A stretch of DNA of 64,000 nt from Psettodes erumei (lineage: Eukaryota; Chordata; Actinopteri; Pleuronectiformes; Psettodidae), in contig JAFBJZ010000877.1 in assembly GCA_016785225.1 (NCBI GenBank), positions 932,896-996,895 of the forward strand. Reading direction: 5' to 3'. The notes under the pieces were generated by a model, which saw only the letters and a program-made list of their open reading frames with translations, made no database searches and had not been told where the DNA came from. Positions 49,655-59,961 of this stretch are shown here, piece by piece (the first letter of the stretch is position 1; every line of letters begins with the position of its first letter). A program made the translations under genes and the position numbers.

Positions 49655-49833
49655 GGTCGTGTCTCTGACCTGGCGGCTGTTTCTGTCAACGCGAGACTTC
49701 AGCATCCGCTTCAAACTTCCTCCAGCCAAGCGCCATTTTCGGCGTTGTCACGGGACTACAGCATGCCGTTGTCAAACAGATAATAAGACTAGTGTGTAGC
49801 GTTGTAAGACCTCTTTCTCAGTATTCCTTGAAC
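49655..49833 (+). promoter_or_regulatory. znf207 core promoter/5' UTR with YY1-type and ZNF143-like motifs
   Basis: CpG density rises here. CGCCATTTT (49731-49739) is the reverse complement of the AAAATGGCG YY1 site often found at transcription starts of housekeeping genes. Shortly after it, GGGACTACAGCATGC (about 49751-49765) resembles half of the ACTACA...CAGCATGC ZNF143/Staf element. No TATA box is seen. This suits a ubiquitously expressed gene; the exact start is not determined. Confidence 0.5.
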
Positions 49834-49874
49834 ATGGGACGGAAAAAGAAGAAGCAGATGAAGCCATGGTGCTG
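49834..49874 (+). CDS. znf207: znf207 coding exon 1
   Basis: Thirteen codons plus two bases: MGRKKKKQMKPWC and part of W14. ATG context is AACATGG. The donor is GTATCCTTTT at 49875, the U12 5' splice-site consensus. The basic start and C13 of finger 1 are coded here. Confidence 0.95.
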
Positions 49875-52800
49875 GTATCCTTTTGGCTGGACGACGAAAA
49901 ACCGACGTAGAAAATGCCACAAGCTACACGTTAGCTTGACAAAAGGAAGGCCTGAGCTAGCCGGCCCGTGGTTTAGCGGTTTGTAAGCCGACGTTGCCTG
50001 TTTGTCAGTTTGTCGGATAGAAAATAAGTTCATCATCATCAGTTTTTTTCCAGCTTCGGTATCTGTAAAACATTTCGGGGTCGGGTGCTTTCATAAGTAA
50101 TGGATAACGTTAAATTAATGATAATATGGAGAAGAAACGAATGCTACCTCCGTTAATAGCTAATTTGTTAGCCGTGCAGAGACGATTCAGGGTAGCGTTT
50201 ATGATTAAAGATTTAAACTGTATTTAAATTGTTCTGAAAACAAGTCTGTAACTCGTGGTTGTTTTCATTATCAATGAATATGTAGATTATATTAGATAAT
50301 AGTCGTTCGTTCAGTAAACGACGGAAATTGCCGGAAGACATTCACAAGGCCTAAGCACGACAAACACAGCAAATCCCCACAGGTAATCAATTTATTTTTG
50401 AAATGAAACAGAAGAAGCTCAATTATGAGGACATTTCCAGAGTAAGTTTCTCTTGATTTACTAATTGATTCACTAATCTTGTCAAATCGGTCCAAAACCT
50501 TGTATGTCAAATTGTTGTGTGGCCTTGTGATTCGCAGCCACGCTCGTTTATCCGACACAAGGATTATGTCTCAGAGCATGGGGTTGTTTTAAAGCAACAC
50601 CAACGTTGTTTTGGAGGCTTGTATATGATTTTTTTCCCTCGATGAAACTCGGTGTTGCATTGTTTGTTGGGATGATGTTTCCAGTTTTCAGGCACAATCC
50701 TTAACCCCGTTTTCAAGGTATTGTAATCGAGACTTTGACGATGAAAAGATCCTCATTCAGCATCAGAAGGCAAAGCATTTCAAATGCCATATCTGCCACA
50801 AGAAATTGTACACTGGCCCAGGTTTGGCCATTCACTGCATGCAGGTTGGTGTCTTTCCCTCATCATTTATCCTCGTTTAGTTTCTTTTGTTTGATATATC
50901 TTTAAAACACTTCAGTCAAAATAGGCTCTTAGCTGTTCAGATAAAGTAGGTAATAGATTTACTGTGTGCGTTGTTGTAAGGTGCCCTGCCTCACTTTGCA
51001 TGTGTTTTAGGTACACAAAGAGACAATTGACAGTGTTCCAAATGCGATTCCTGGAAGAACAGACATCGAGCTGGAAATCTATGGCATGGAGGGGATTCCA
51101 GAGAAAGACATGCAGGAAAGAAGGCGAACATTGGAACAGAAATCACAAGGTTTGTGCACTTACGCAGAATTATTGTATGTTTTTTGGCCTAAAGCCCAGA
51201 TAACTAAAGGACATGCCTGAGTTGGGATCATACTAAGTTAAGGAAATTTTCTGGTGTAATCACGCAGTAAGAGGAGAAGAAGGAGGAAATGACACATAGT
51301 GCTTTAAGTGCAGGTTTTATTTTTTGATTAATTAGATATGTTGTAGCAACATTATTACTGAAGGTAATGTGTTTCCCTTGAAACCCTTAAAAACTTACAG
51401 TTTTTGTAGAAGCTTGAATTAACAGACATCAGTGAAAGCATGTATGAGCATTACCGTTCTGTTTTCAGAGAGTCAAAAGAAGAAGTCAAACAATCAGGAT
51501 GATTCAGATGAGGACGACGATGATGATGAAGCAGGACCATCAGCTCAGCAGGTTGCTGCTGTCCAGCCCCAGGCGGGCTACGCTGCTCCAATGGCCCAGC
51601 CTGGGATGCCTCCTGTGGGTGGTGCGCCTGGGATGCCTCCTGGAGGATATCAAGGCAAGGACTCCTTAAGTCAACAACTGAAGTCAGGAATGAACTCAGA
51701 TGTAACTTGTCAAAATACTCAAAAAAAAAAAAAAAAAAAAGTTCATAACTTGACTTTGAGTTGCATTCCAATAACTCATCGCCTCACATGTATCTTGTGA
51801 CCTTAAAATCTTGATGCTGTTTTCACATTCAAAGCTGAAGAATCTATGCTGGCTGTAATGTGCAATGCCAAAGAATGCTGAACTCTTGTGTAGGTTGTCA
51901 GTTTTTCTTTTTTTGGAGTCCAAATTTTTATTTAGTCCTCATCATCCCTAGCAGGTTCAGACCTACAGTCAAGTAAAAAAGAAAACTAGCAAAATAGAGC
52001 AGGGCAGAATGGAAAGGGTTGAGCAACTGTTGCACGTCCTTTTTTTGTGAGTGTGTGTGCGCGTTCAGTTGCCTCGGCGTGCAGCTCTCCTCGTGGATTG
52101 CTGCAGTGTCGAGTTGTGAGTAAACAAAGTGTCCTCTGATTCACGTCTACAGGAATGCCTCCTATGATGCCAGGCGTTCCTCCCATGATGCACGGCATGC
52201 CTCCTGCGATGCATGGAATGCCTCCGGGGTAAGAACTCACTCGGTGACTCCAGCAGTGACGACAGTTTTTCAGATCCAGTGCCATTAATTTTCAGTTTGA
52301 TTCTTTATTAATCCATTGTTTTTATTGATCATGCCCAAACGACAGATTCACGGTTTTTGGATATTAAGGAGATTTTATCGTAGTTCTCAATAAAATCAGT
52401 CATTTTTCTTTTGGTTTTGTTGGCTTTTATAGGATGATGCCAATGGGAGGGATGATGCCTCCCATGATGCCAGGGATGCCTGGTATTCCTCCAGGTGAGT
52501 TTCGCCTACACATAAGAATGTCGATGCCCAAGGTTCTGAATATTACTCAAGTATAACTCAAATTCCATACATTTATACGCTGTTTGGCACAGCAGATGTA
52601 GCTCAACAGGGTAATGTTCAATGTGTGCAAAGTATTTTAAAGCATGGCAGTCACTGTAGTCCAGAAATACAATAGTTAAGAGGAAGGCTTATTGTTTAGA
52701 AATGAGAGCCAGTCTTATCACTCTGGGCTCTTTCTTTGGCTCTTTCTCTAGATGTTGTAAATGTAAAGATGGAAGAATGTTAATTGTAAAGGCCTGCTTA

Positions 52801-55528
52801 ATTCCACAGGGATGCCGCCCCACATGGCTCCGAGGCCAGGGATGCCCCACATGGCCCCGGCCCCCGCAGCAGGGGCGATAGCCAGTCGGCCAGCAGCACC
52901 TGCAGCCCAACCCGCGGTTACCAAACCTCTCTTTCCCAGTGCAGCACAGGTGGGCAACGCACACACACACACACACACACACTCACAGACACAGACACAC
53001 GCACACACATACACTTAAGGCACACACTTATTCAAAGACAGTTGAACAGTTGAAATCTTTTTAAAGCTTTTCTTTTCTATCCCTGGTAGAAATTTGTCTA
53101 CTTTTTAGTTAGATATTTTATTTTCCATCTTTTCTAATTACCAATGTCTTGTTTCCTCTCTCTCTCAAGTTTTCATTCTTCTTTTTGACTTTCTCATTCA
53201 CACTTTTTTTTTGTTTTTAAATCAGTGTCCCTATTATGTGGTACATTGTTCTCATACTTGAGCTTCAGCAGATTCTTTGGACATTTTACATGCCAATGCT
53301 GTGGTCTCCTTTCCACCATGCTGCAGATGGGCTCTGGTGTTCACAGCAGCACAGCAGCTGTTTCTTCTGCACCTGCAGAACTTCAGTCTGCCTCCTCCCA
53401 GCCTCTCTTTCCTAACACGCCACAAGTACGCTCACAGGCAGGATTTTGTCTTGGACTGTGGCAGCTGCATGTTGCTTATTCATAAACTCTGCCTGTAAAA
53501 TTTAAAGTTGTGAACTAGGCTGATTACTAACAGTATTTGCCTCGCAAGCCCGCTTGTCAATCCCAACAAGCACATTTGCCGTTATGCTGCTGTTGGAGGA
53601 TAATTATCCCGGACAAGAATGGGCATACTTTTATTTATCTGGGAGCTTTATTACTGTGCATGTCCTTTATTTGATTAACACTGAATGAGGCACAGCGACA
53701 GATTTACTTGGATTTCAGTTTGCATCATCCACCCCTCCTAATCTCTTGAGCATGGATACTGCAAAATTACTCCTCGTGCTTTAAAATTATGTACAATGCA
53801 GATTGGTCATGTGTCCATCTGAACATGGGACACATGGGGATTCAAGGGATTTAGCTGAAATTTGCATCTCAGTTAAAAGGAAATGGTTTACATGTAACAT
53901 GCAATAATATTCTTCCGCAATTTAATGTGACACAATATTGAAATTAGGTGAATGGGTACATCATTTCCACATTTAAAGTGTAATCCAAATACTGTTAAGA
54001 TAAGTGACCATAATATAATAAAATTGTAACTTTGAGTGTTTAGTTTTTTCAAGTACATGTTAGGATTATATTTCTTTATTTTCTTTTTATATAGGTACTT
54101 TACTTCCCTAATGATCGCCACAAAGGTATAAGCCGCTTTATGTCTTTTATGGTTTTTTCCACCAGCCAGTTTACCTGTATTGTGTCTTTGCACAGGCCCA
54201 GCAGAACGTGTCAGGAGCCGCAGCCTCAAACTCCCACAGTACAGCCGCCTCCTCTGACCCTCCCAAAGCAACATTCCCTGCCTACACCCAGCCCTCTGTC
54301 TCCTCTTCCTCTTCTTCTACTTCTTCTTCTAACCCCTCTAGCAGCACTGTGGCCAAACCCCCAGCCACAGTGACCAGTAAGCCTGCCACCCTCACCACCA
54401 CGAGTGCAACTAGTAAGTTGATCCACCCTGATGAGGATATCTCACTGGTAAGTTGCTTGAGCTTTCTGTTTTGCCCTTTTCACAGTAAGTAATGGCTGAT
54501 ATATATAATAGTATATGTCGCGATGGAAGATAATGGGTTGTTGCAATATTTTTTTTTATCAGCAAATTAGGTATTTATGGCATATTTGCCAAATATCAAA
54601 TAGAGCATTTAGGTTGTATATCTTTACTCTTACTTAGTAGTTTCTGTTTTTTGGTTATATTGAAGGATGAGTCTGAACTTGAATATCCTCAGTCTGAAAT
54701 CAGGGCACGCCAGCATTGGTACCCAATTCCTCATCATTTTCTGTGAGCATTTATCTTTGTACTGTAAGGGGCATACAAGTGTTTCTTAAGTCTGAATGTC
54801 TGCTTTGTGTGTTGTCCCTGTCAACAGGAGGAGATGAAGGCCCAGTTGCCCCGCTACCAGCGTCTTATACCCAGGCCGGGTCAGGCCCATGCTGCTGCTC
54901 CCCCAGTGGCAGCTGTGGGCAGCATAATGCCCCCACAGCAAGGCATGCCACCGCAGCAGCCGGGCATGAGGCATCCCATGCATGGTAAGAGGATGCCATG
55001 GCAAAAGGAAATAAGTCTGTGGAAAACACCCATTAGATGTTCTTTGACATTTTGAGAAAATGCGTTGTCCATTGAGTACTAGGTTGCAGCTAGAGACCTT
55101 AGCTCAGCATAGACTGTAAAAAGCTAGCCTGGCACTGTCCAAGTCTGGCATCAGCAGCTTGAGTTTCTCTGGTTTCTCCTTTTTATGCTAAGCCAAGCCA
55201 ACCGTACACACGAGATTGGTGTTGATCATCTTAACGAAATCTGTGCCAGAACCCTGAAAATGTATTCCTTTTAAAAGCTAAATGATTTTTTTTTTTTTTT
55301 TTAAACAGTGCTGGTCCACTGACATCCCCCTGTAAGAACTGTTACATATTTTGCTCTCCCTGTGTTCCCTCTGCAGGTCAGTATGGTGCTCCTCCTCAGG
55401 GCATGCCAAGCTACATGCCAGGAGGGATGCCTCCATATGGGCAGGGTCCTCCTATGGTACCCCCTTACCAGGGAGCCCCTCCCATGGGCATGAGGCCACC
55501 CGTCATGTCTCCGGCTGGACGCTACTGA
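49834..55528 (+). CDS. znf207: Zinc finger protein 207 / BuGZ (Bub3-interacting, microtubule-binding), 11 coding exons, complete
   Basis: Joining 49834-49874, 50718-50844, 51011-51149, 51469-51654, 52153-52228, 52433-52494, 52810-52949, 53327-53425, 54196-54447, 54828-54984 and 55377-55528 gives 476 aa with consistent phases; human ZNF207 is about the same length. Two C2H2 fingers are visible: C13/C16/H29/H34 and C37/C40/H53/H58. ELEIYGMEGIPEKDM, an acidic Asp run (about 113-123) and long MPP/MPG-rich low-complexity segments follow. A GLEBS motif (SKLIHPDEDISL then EE, about 363-376) precedes the C-terminal PPYQG...MRPPV tail. BuGZ binds Bub3 through GLEBS, supports kinetochore loading and spindle assembly, and phase-separates through its disordered part. 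Teleosts may have a and b paralogues; which one this is cannot be told. Confidence 0.96.
49875..50717 (+). other. znf207: znf207 intron 1: U12-type (minor spliceosome) GT-AG intron
   Basis: The donor GTATCCTTTT (49875-49884) matches the U12 consensus exactly. TCCTTAAC (50698-50705) is the U12 branch-point consensus, with the branch A about 13 nt before the CAAG acceptor (50714-50717). No polypyrimidine tract is needed or present. Splicing here rebuilds W14-Y15-C16 of the first zinc finger in frame. Confidence 0.93.
50718..50844 (+). CDS. znf207: znf207 coding exon 2 (zinc fingers)
   Basis: Completes W14 and runs to Q56, phase 0, with a GTTGGT donor. It contains C16, H29, H34 of finger 1 and C37, C40, H53 of finger 2. 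HQKAKHFKCHICHKKLYTG is essentially the mammalian sequence. These fingers are the microtubule-binding end of BuGZ. Confidence 0.97.
51011..51149 (+). CDS. znf207: znf207 coding exon 3
   Basis: Starts V57-H58 (H58 is the last zinc ligand of finger 2) after TTTTAG and ends in the E103 codon before GTTTGT. ELEIYGMEGIPEKDM followed by an Arg-rich ERRR stretch is diagnostic of ZNF207. Confidence 0.96.
51469..51654 (+). CDS. znf207: znf207 coding exon 4
   Basis: Runs from E103 to Q164 plus one base. It opens ESQKKK, then the acidic DDSDEDDDDDE run, then the start of the Pro/Gly/Met-rich low-complexity region. The right border follows a GCAAGG (GC) donor: G plus GA of exon 5 restores a Gly codon and the MPPMMPG repeat frame. 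Confidence 0.88.
51655..52152 (+). other. znf207: znf207 intron 4: probable GC-AG intron with an A20 run
   Basis: Begins GCAAGG after CAAG and ends CTACAG; no GT donor nearby keeps the frame as well. It contains a run of twenty A (51721-51740). Confidence 0.75.
52153..52228 (+). CDS. znf207: znf207 coding exon 5
   Basis: Residues 165-189 plus two bases, between a TCTACAG acceptor and a GTAAGA donor. MPPMMPGVPPMMHG-type repeats form part of the disordered, Met/Pro-rich region linked in BuGZ to phase separation. Confidence 0.92.
52433..52494 (+). CDS. znf207: znf207 coding exon 6
   Basis: Residues 190-210 plus one base, between a TTTATAG acceptor and a GTGAGT donor. It continues the MMPMGGMMPP repeats. 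The phase restores Gly at both joins. Confidence 0.93.
52810..52949 (+). CDS. znf207: znf207 coding exon 7
   Basis: Residues 211-257, phase 0, between a TTCCACAG acceptor and a GTGGGC donor. Pro/Ala-rich, ending VTKPLFPSAAQ, which is conserved in ZNF207. Confidence 0.95.
52960..52982. repeat. (CA)n microsatellite 10 nt behind the znf207 exon 7 donor
   Basis: About 11 CA units, followed by a degenerate CA-rich stretch to about 53013. Confidence 0.93.
53327..53425 (+). CDS. znf207: znf207 coding exon 8
   Basis: Residues 258-290 (33 codons, phase 0), between a CTGCAG acceptor and a GTACGC donor. Ser/Ala-rich, ending QPLFPNTPQ, a second copy of the LFPS..Q pattern of exon 7. Being in frame, it could be skipped without a frameshift. 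Confidence 0.88.
54196..54447 (+). CDS. znf207: znf207 coding exon 9 (GLEBS start)
   Basis: Residues 291-374 (84 codons, phase 0), between a TTGCACAG acceptor and a GTAAGT donor. A Ser/Thr-rich stretch with TFPAYTQ and KPATLTTTSAT leads into SKLIHPDEDISL, the first half of the Bub3-binding GLEBS motif. Confidence 0.96.
54828..54984 (+). CDS. znf207: znf207 coding exon 10
   Basis: Residues 375-426 plus one base, between a TCAACAG acceptor and a GTAAGA donor. It begins EE, the acidic pair needed in GLEBS motifs, followed by AQLPRYQR and PRPGQA, then Pro/Gln/Met-rich sequence. Confidence 0.96.
55377..55528 (+). CDS. znf207: znf207 coding exon 11 and stop
   Basis: Completes G427 and runs to the TGA at 55526-55528, after a CTCTGCAG acceptor. 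PPYGQGPPMVPPYQG and the MGMRPPVMS...GRY end match mammalian ZNF207. Confidence 0.97.
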
Positions 55529-56150
55529 AGTGGCAAAGCACCCACCACATTAGGTTTGAGGTTAACACCTTTCTCTCATCCTTCTGCTTTTTCAAACCTA
55601 GCTGCAAGCAAAGAGCAGTAAGACCAGTGGTGGTGAAGACAAACATTGTTTGTTAGAAAACATGGACATTTAATGTATCTATAACGCCACATAAGTTCCT
55701 GACAGTTATTTTGTGGATATTTGATTACATGTGAGGATATATATTTTTTCCCTTAGGTTTCACTCAGGTTTATAGAAGTGAAGTGTGGTAAAATGATTCA
55801 TATTTCTTTTGAAGCTGCTGGAGTTTCATGAACGTACCAACCCCTTAAAAAGGCAAGTTTCTCTTGTAAACATTTGATTCATTTTGTTGTGTTTATTTCT
55901 TTGGTAGAGTGATTGAGGCCCTCACAGCATGCTAGGTGCTGTTGGACTTGCGTCCCCAACCTTGGTTGGTGAGGGTCTCAGTAATGAAGATGATTCCAAC
56001 TGAGTAGGGTTACAAATCCATGACTCATCAGTCTCTAGCTTTATTCTTATTTCAGGTTTGTTTTTAATATTTCCTGGTTAAAAGGGTACCTGTATGCATC
56101 CTTTGTAATGTTTTATGAATCTGTTGTAATAAAACCCATCTTGAAATCCA
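55529..56150 (+). other. znf207: znf207 3' UTR
   Basis: Non-coding sequence from the TGA to just past the polyadenylation signal. Confidence 0.75.
56128..56133 (+). terminator. znf207: znf207 polyadenylation signal AATAAA
   Basis: Canonical AATAAA about 600 nt after the stop. A GT-rich element (TGGTTTGTCC) follows about 20 nt downstream, as expected for a cleavage site. Confidence 0.8.
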
Positions 56151-56159
56151 ATGCTGGTT

Positions 56160-57940
56160 TGTCCTGACGTACGTGGAGGTGAGTCATGAAGGTTTGTTCT
56201 GGTGTTGTATTATATATGTATTTCTAGACTTCCTAGGATGCTGTTATTTTAGGGGATTTCTTCAGGAATCTTATAAAAAATTGAAAATTAAGCACCAAGT
56301 TTGCCATCATCATTTTTTTTTGTGGAGGTCACCTTTACATTGTTTTAATAAAATACTGGATATTAAAGTAGATTTTTTTTTCTTCTTCTTCTTACACTAT
56401 GTCAAAGGGAATTAAATAAATGTGGCACCAGCTGAAAACTAAGATGTTGGCCAACTTCTGGTTCCAAATACTGCATGTTACCTGTGATATGATGGAAACA
56501 GCTGCAGATGAAATTGTAATAGTCATAGATGAAATACACTTGTCAATCAGTAAACAGAAAGTAAATTTCATTCTTTTCTTTTTTTTTTGATTGTTTGTAC
56601 ATGCATACCAGTACAATTGCATGAATGCTTTAATGTTAGCGTTTGCCATGCCTGTCATGATCACATCCTCGTGTGCCACTGGGGGGCAGGCGAAAATCCG
56701 GAACCCAACAATACAGTAGCTTTGCTTTAAATTTTGTGAAACTGTGATTGTTTAGGTTGTGGAGCTGTTTAAGGCTTCGCTCTTAATTATTATAATTGAT
56801 TAGCAATTCACCAGCTGTCAACTTACTCATTTGGTGTATTACTTAGTGTGTTGACAACTGTAATGGTGGTTGTTGGATGCTGACAGAAGTGGTAAAAGAT
56901 TCAGTTACGGTAGCGGTTTCAATTGCTGCTTCTTTCCCTGTAAAATATGTCATAGAGAGCAGATAACTAAGAATGCGAAGAACGCACAACAAAATGCTGC
57001 TTTAACAGGAAGGAACAGTAGCCACAAAAAGACCCAGCCCCCGCCCAGTTAATACAGACAGATACCCAACAATACGCTGCTACACAGTACTTCAGGTGGT
57101 TACATAAGAATGAGACAAAGTCAGCAACTGGCGGTTCGGGAATTTACAGCAGTGCTAGTTTGTATTGCTGGTTGGTTTTCTAGTTCTGTTGTTCTCCTTC
57201 CCCTTTTTTCTGCTTTCTTTCACCTCATTATCAGTCAGTGACATCTTCACTGATCCTGTGCTTGAGAATGCTATATAGAAAGCAATCTCAGATAATAACT
57301 GTGGCTGTTTGTGCAAAGATGTGAGATGGCAAGTGCACAAATTTGATTTTTTTTTTTTAAGATGGTTTCCCAAGAATTACATAGGAATTGCACAAATTTT
57401 TCCCCCCTCTGTCCGTATCACTTACTTCTCTGTATTTGTTTTTGTTGTCTGTAGCACATCCATGTCAGAGTTTTCAGCCTTAAAACCCACTCAGCTGGCA
57501 TGACAGGTCAGTTAAATCCAGTAAGTACCTGATGTTTATTACGGTGTGGCTCTGTCCTGTGGGTCTGTCCCATGCATTTTACAATGTGCTCTAGTGTGTT
57601 TTTAACATGGTAAGCATTCAAGCTTACAGTTGTGTTTAAGACCTCCCTCATGTTACAGGGTCAGCTAATGAATTTCACCCCACGGAGAGAAAATCAGCAC
57701 TTTTCTCAAGTGGTATCTTGCACTGCTGTTCCTAACCTTTTTGGCTTGTGACTTCTAAGTGGGGTGTTCCGCTGCTGAGTAACGCACCTTGTGATGAGCG
57801 GCTGATTTTAATGTGATGTGAGAGGAAATGTGGGTGTGTTAGAGCTCCCATACTTAAAATAAAAACAGAAGCTACGTTAAAGAGGTTCATCAGCCAAATT
57901 ACTTTTCAGAAAGTGTGTTGCCCTTACTCTGAATAATGAG
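56160..57940. other. Intergenic region downstream of znf207
   Basis: AT-rich sequence with T-runs. I see no exon. CTAACCTTTTTGGCTTGTGA near 57733 resembles a short motif of a dispersed fish repeat, but no borders can be set. Confidence 0.65.
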
Positions 57941-57948
57941 ACACAGTC

Positions 57949-59048
57949 ACAGTGGGTGGAAATAACAATTGAACACATCAACATTTTTTTTTTTTCGGTA
58001 AAAATATTTAGTTTTGGTTCACTGTCCTGCTCGAAGGTCCACCCACGTCTCGTTCCCATCCTCCGAGTGGATGCCAGCAGGTTCATTTCAAGAATCTCCC
58101 GGTACATAGCACCATTCATTGTTTCTTTCAGTTATTTGAAGTCTGCCATGAGATGAGAAACAGCCCCATGCCATGATGCTTCACACTTCACTGTTGGGTA
58201 TAGTGTTTTTTGTTTGATGTCCAATGCCATTTCTATCCCAGACATGGTGTGTAGTATGACAGCCAAAAAAAGTTCAACCTTTATCTCATCTCACCAGACA
58301 ATATCCTCCCGCTGTTTCATAGGCTTGTCCTAATGTTCTGGAGCAAACTTTAAATGAGCCTCAACTTACCTTTTGGACTCTTGCAGGATCAGTGTGCATA
58401 GAGGCCATGGTGGTGGAGTGTATTGCCTAATGTTTTTCTCTGACAGTCGTACCTGCTGCCTCCAAGTCTCTGGAGCTTTTTCTGACTCCCCTGGTCAGAA
58501 ATCTTACGAGGAGCTCCTGCGCACAGCCGGTTGTTGATGGAGTTGTTAGATTTTCCTTCCACTTCTGGATAATGGCCCCACTGGTGCTTACTGGAAGAGT
58601 CAGAAGTTTTGAAATATGCCTGGAACCATTTCCATTGCTATTTTTTGCAACAGTCAGGTGGTAGAAGTCTTGGGACAGCCATCGTGAGATCTATCTTGTT
58701 TGACACCCTAGTAAGAAAAAACCTTTTTATAGCCCAATAATGTCTACTAACCTGTCTGATATTAATTTGCACAGATAGGATCGAGAATGGCTTTCTGACT
58801 ACTGATGGATTCCAGCTGGTTCCTTGCCATTCCTTGCCTTGGTGTAATGCTTTTATTTAATGTGTTCAATACTTATCCCCTGTTTCATTCCACTTTATTA
58901 CGCAGAACTTAAATGTTTTGTTTTATTCATATGTGTGGATCTCTTGAATCCACACCAAACTGGTGAAAACTTCATCTGAATAGTCTCATAGGACATATAT
59001 TTATTTAAAATAAATGTTGATGTATTCAATACTCATTTACCCCACTGT
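57949..59048 (-). mobile_element. Internally deleted Tc1/mariner-like transposon with degraded transposase
   Basis: Ends are imperfect inverted repeats: CAGTGGGTGGAAATAACAAT at the left and, read on the minus strand, CAGTGGGGTAAATGAGTATT at the right. Both continue into an ACATCAACATTT-like block. On the minus strand, frameshifted pieces of a Tc1 transposase run from about 58780 down to 58009. The last reads YREILEMNLLAS then GWTFEQDSEPK, the region of the second catalytic Asp (D in QHDNDPKH-like motifs). The left inverted repeat follows almost at once, so the C-terminal third with the last Glu is missing. It is a dead element. Confidence 0.85.
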
Positions 59049-59900
59049 AAGTTCTCATAGGGACTGTTTCTTTAAGAACAAGTTTGCTCTATTGAAAAAG
59101 GAGATTTCTTTCTCTGTAAATTTATGCCGCAGTTGAATTTTTAAAATATAAATTCCATGAGCAGCACAGATAAACACAGAATAATATTTTTTGTATTTGG
59201 ATATAGAGGAATAAACTGATATCAGAAGTTTACCACTTGAAAGTCAGATATCTTCTTTTGTCTTTGTAATTTTTTGGCATGACCCATTAAGGTTTTGACC
59301 AGGTACAAACTGGATAAATGAAGTCTTTGCAAATTTGTGACTAATGACTATGTCTGTAAGTATCTTAACATTTAAGTGAAAAATGTGTAAAATCATGGTG
59401 TCAGAGTTGTGTTAATTTGTTTCTGAATAAAATAGTTGCATTCTTTCTCTGCCTTTTTGATTATTTTTTGGGAGGGGTGTTCAAACTTTTTCAGATATTT
59501 TTTCAAGTCTATCTCAGAACTTTGCTCATAAGCAAACATACATTTAAAAAAGTTCTTAATTACACTTTTTTGAAAAGTTGAGTTGGATTTTCAAGGAACT
59601 ACAGACACAAATTAGTTCTTGCTGATGCTCAACAGATAACTTTTAGTCTGGCTGTAACATTTCTATCTTAACTGTGCTTTAAGGGTCACTACAATGGAAG
59701 AAGCAGATCCCTCTAAAGTCGTATTGTGTGCTTCCTTCTGTGTGTGCCTCGAGGTTTGAAGGAGGGGCTTTATGGAGTTCCTCCTTTCATTTACAGTCAG
59801 TCAAACTTTTGATTTCCAGTTGATTACTTGCCTCTGTGCTGTCATGGTTTACATCACTTCTCTCAGGATCTGGATTAGTTTCTCCTAGCAGTGCTGAAAG
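59049..59900. other. Upstream region of the CD7-like gene
   Basis: AT-rich, about 850 bp, with no exon recognised. The 5' UTR of the CD7-like gene probably lies just before 59901. No TATA box or other core promoter motif is convincing. Confidence 0.55.
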
Positions 59901-59961
59901 ATGACTGCGATCCAGAACCTGGCTTGTCTGTGGACTCTGTTCTTAACACAATCTGTGTTTG
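59901..59961 (+). CDS. CD7-like exon 1 (signal peptide)
   Basis: Twenty codons plus one base: MTAIQNLACLWTLFLTQSVF, followed by the donor GTGAGT. A hydrophobic leader with this length and phase (1) is standard for Ig superfamily genes. Confidence 0.8.
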
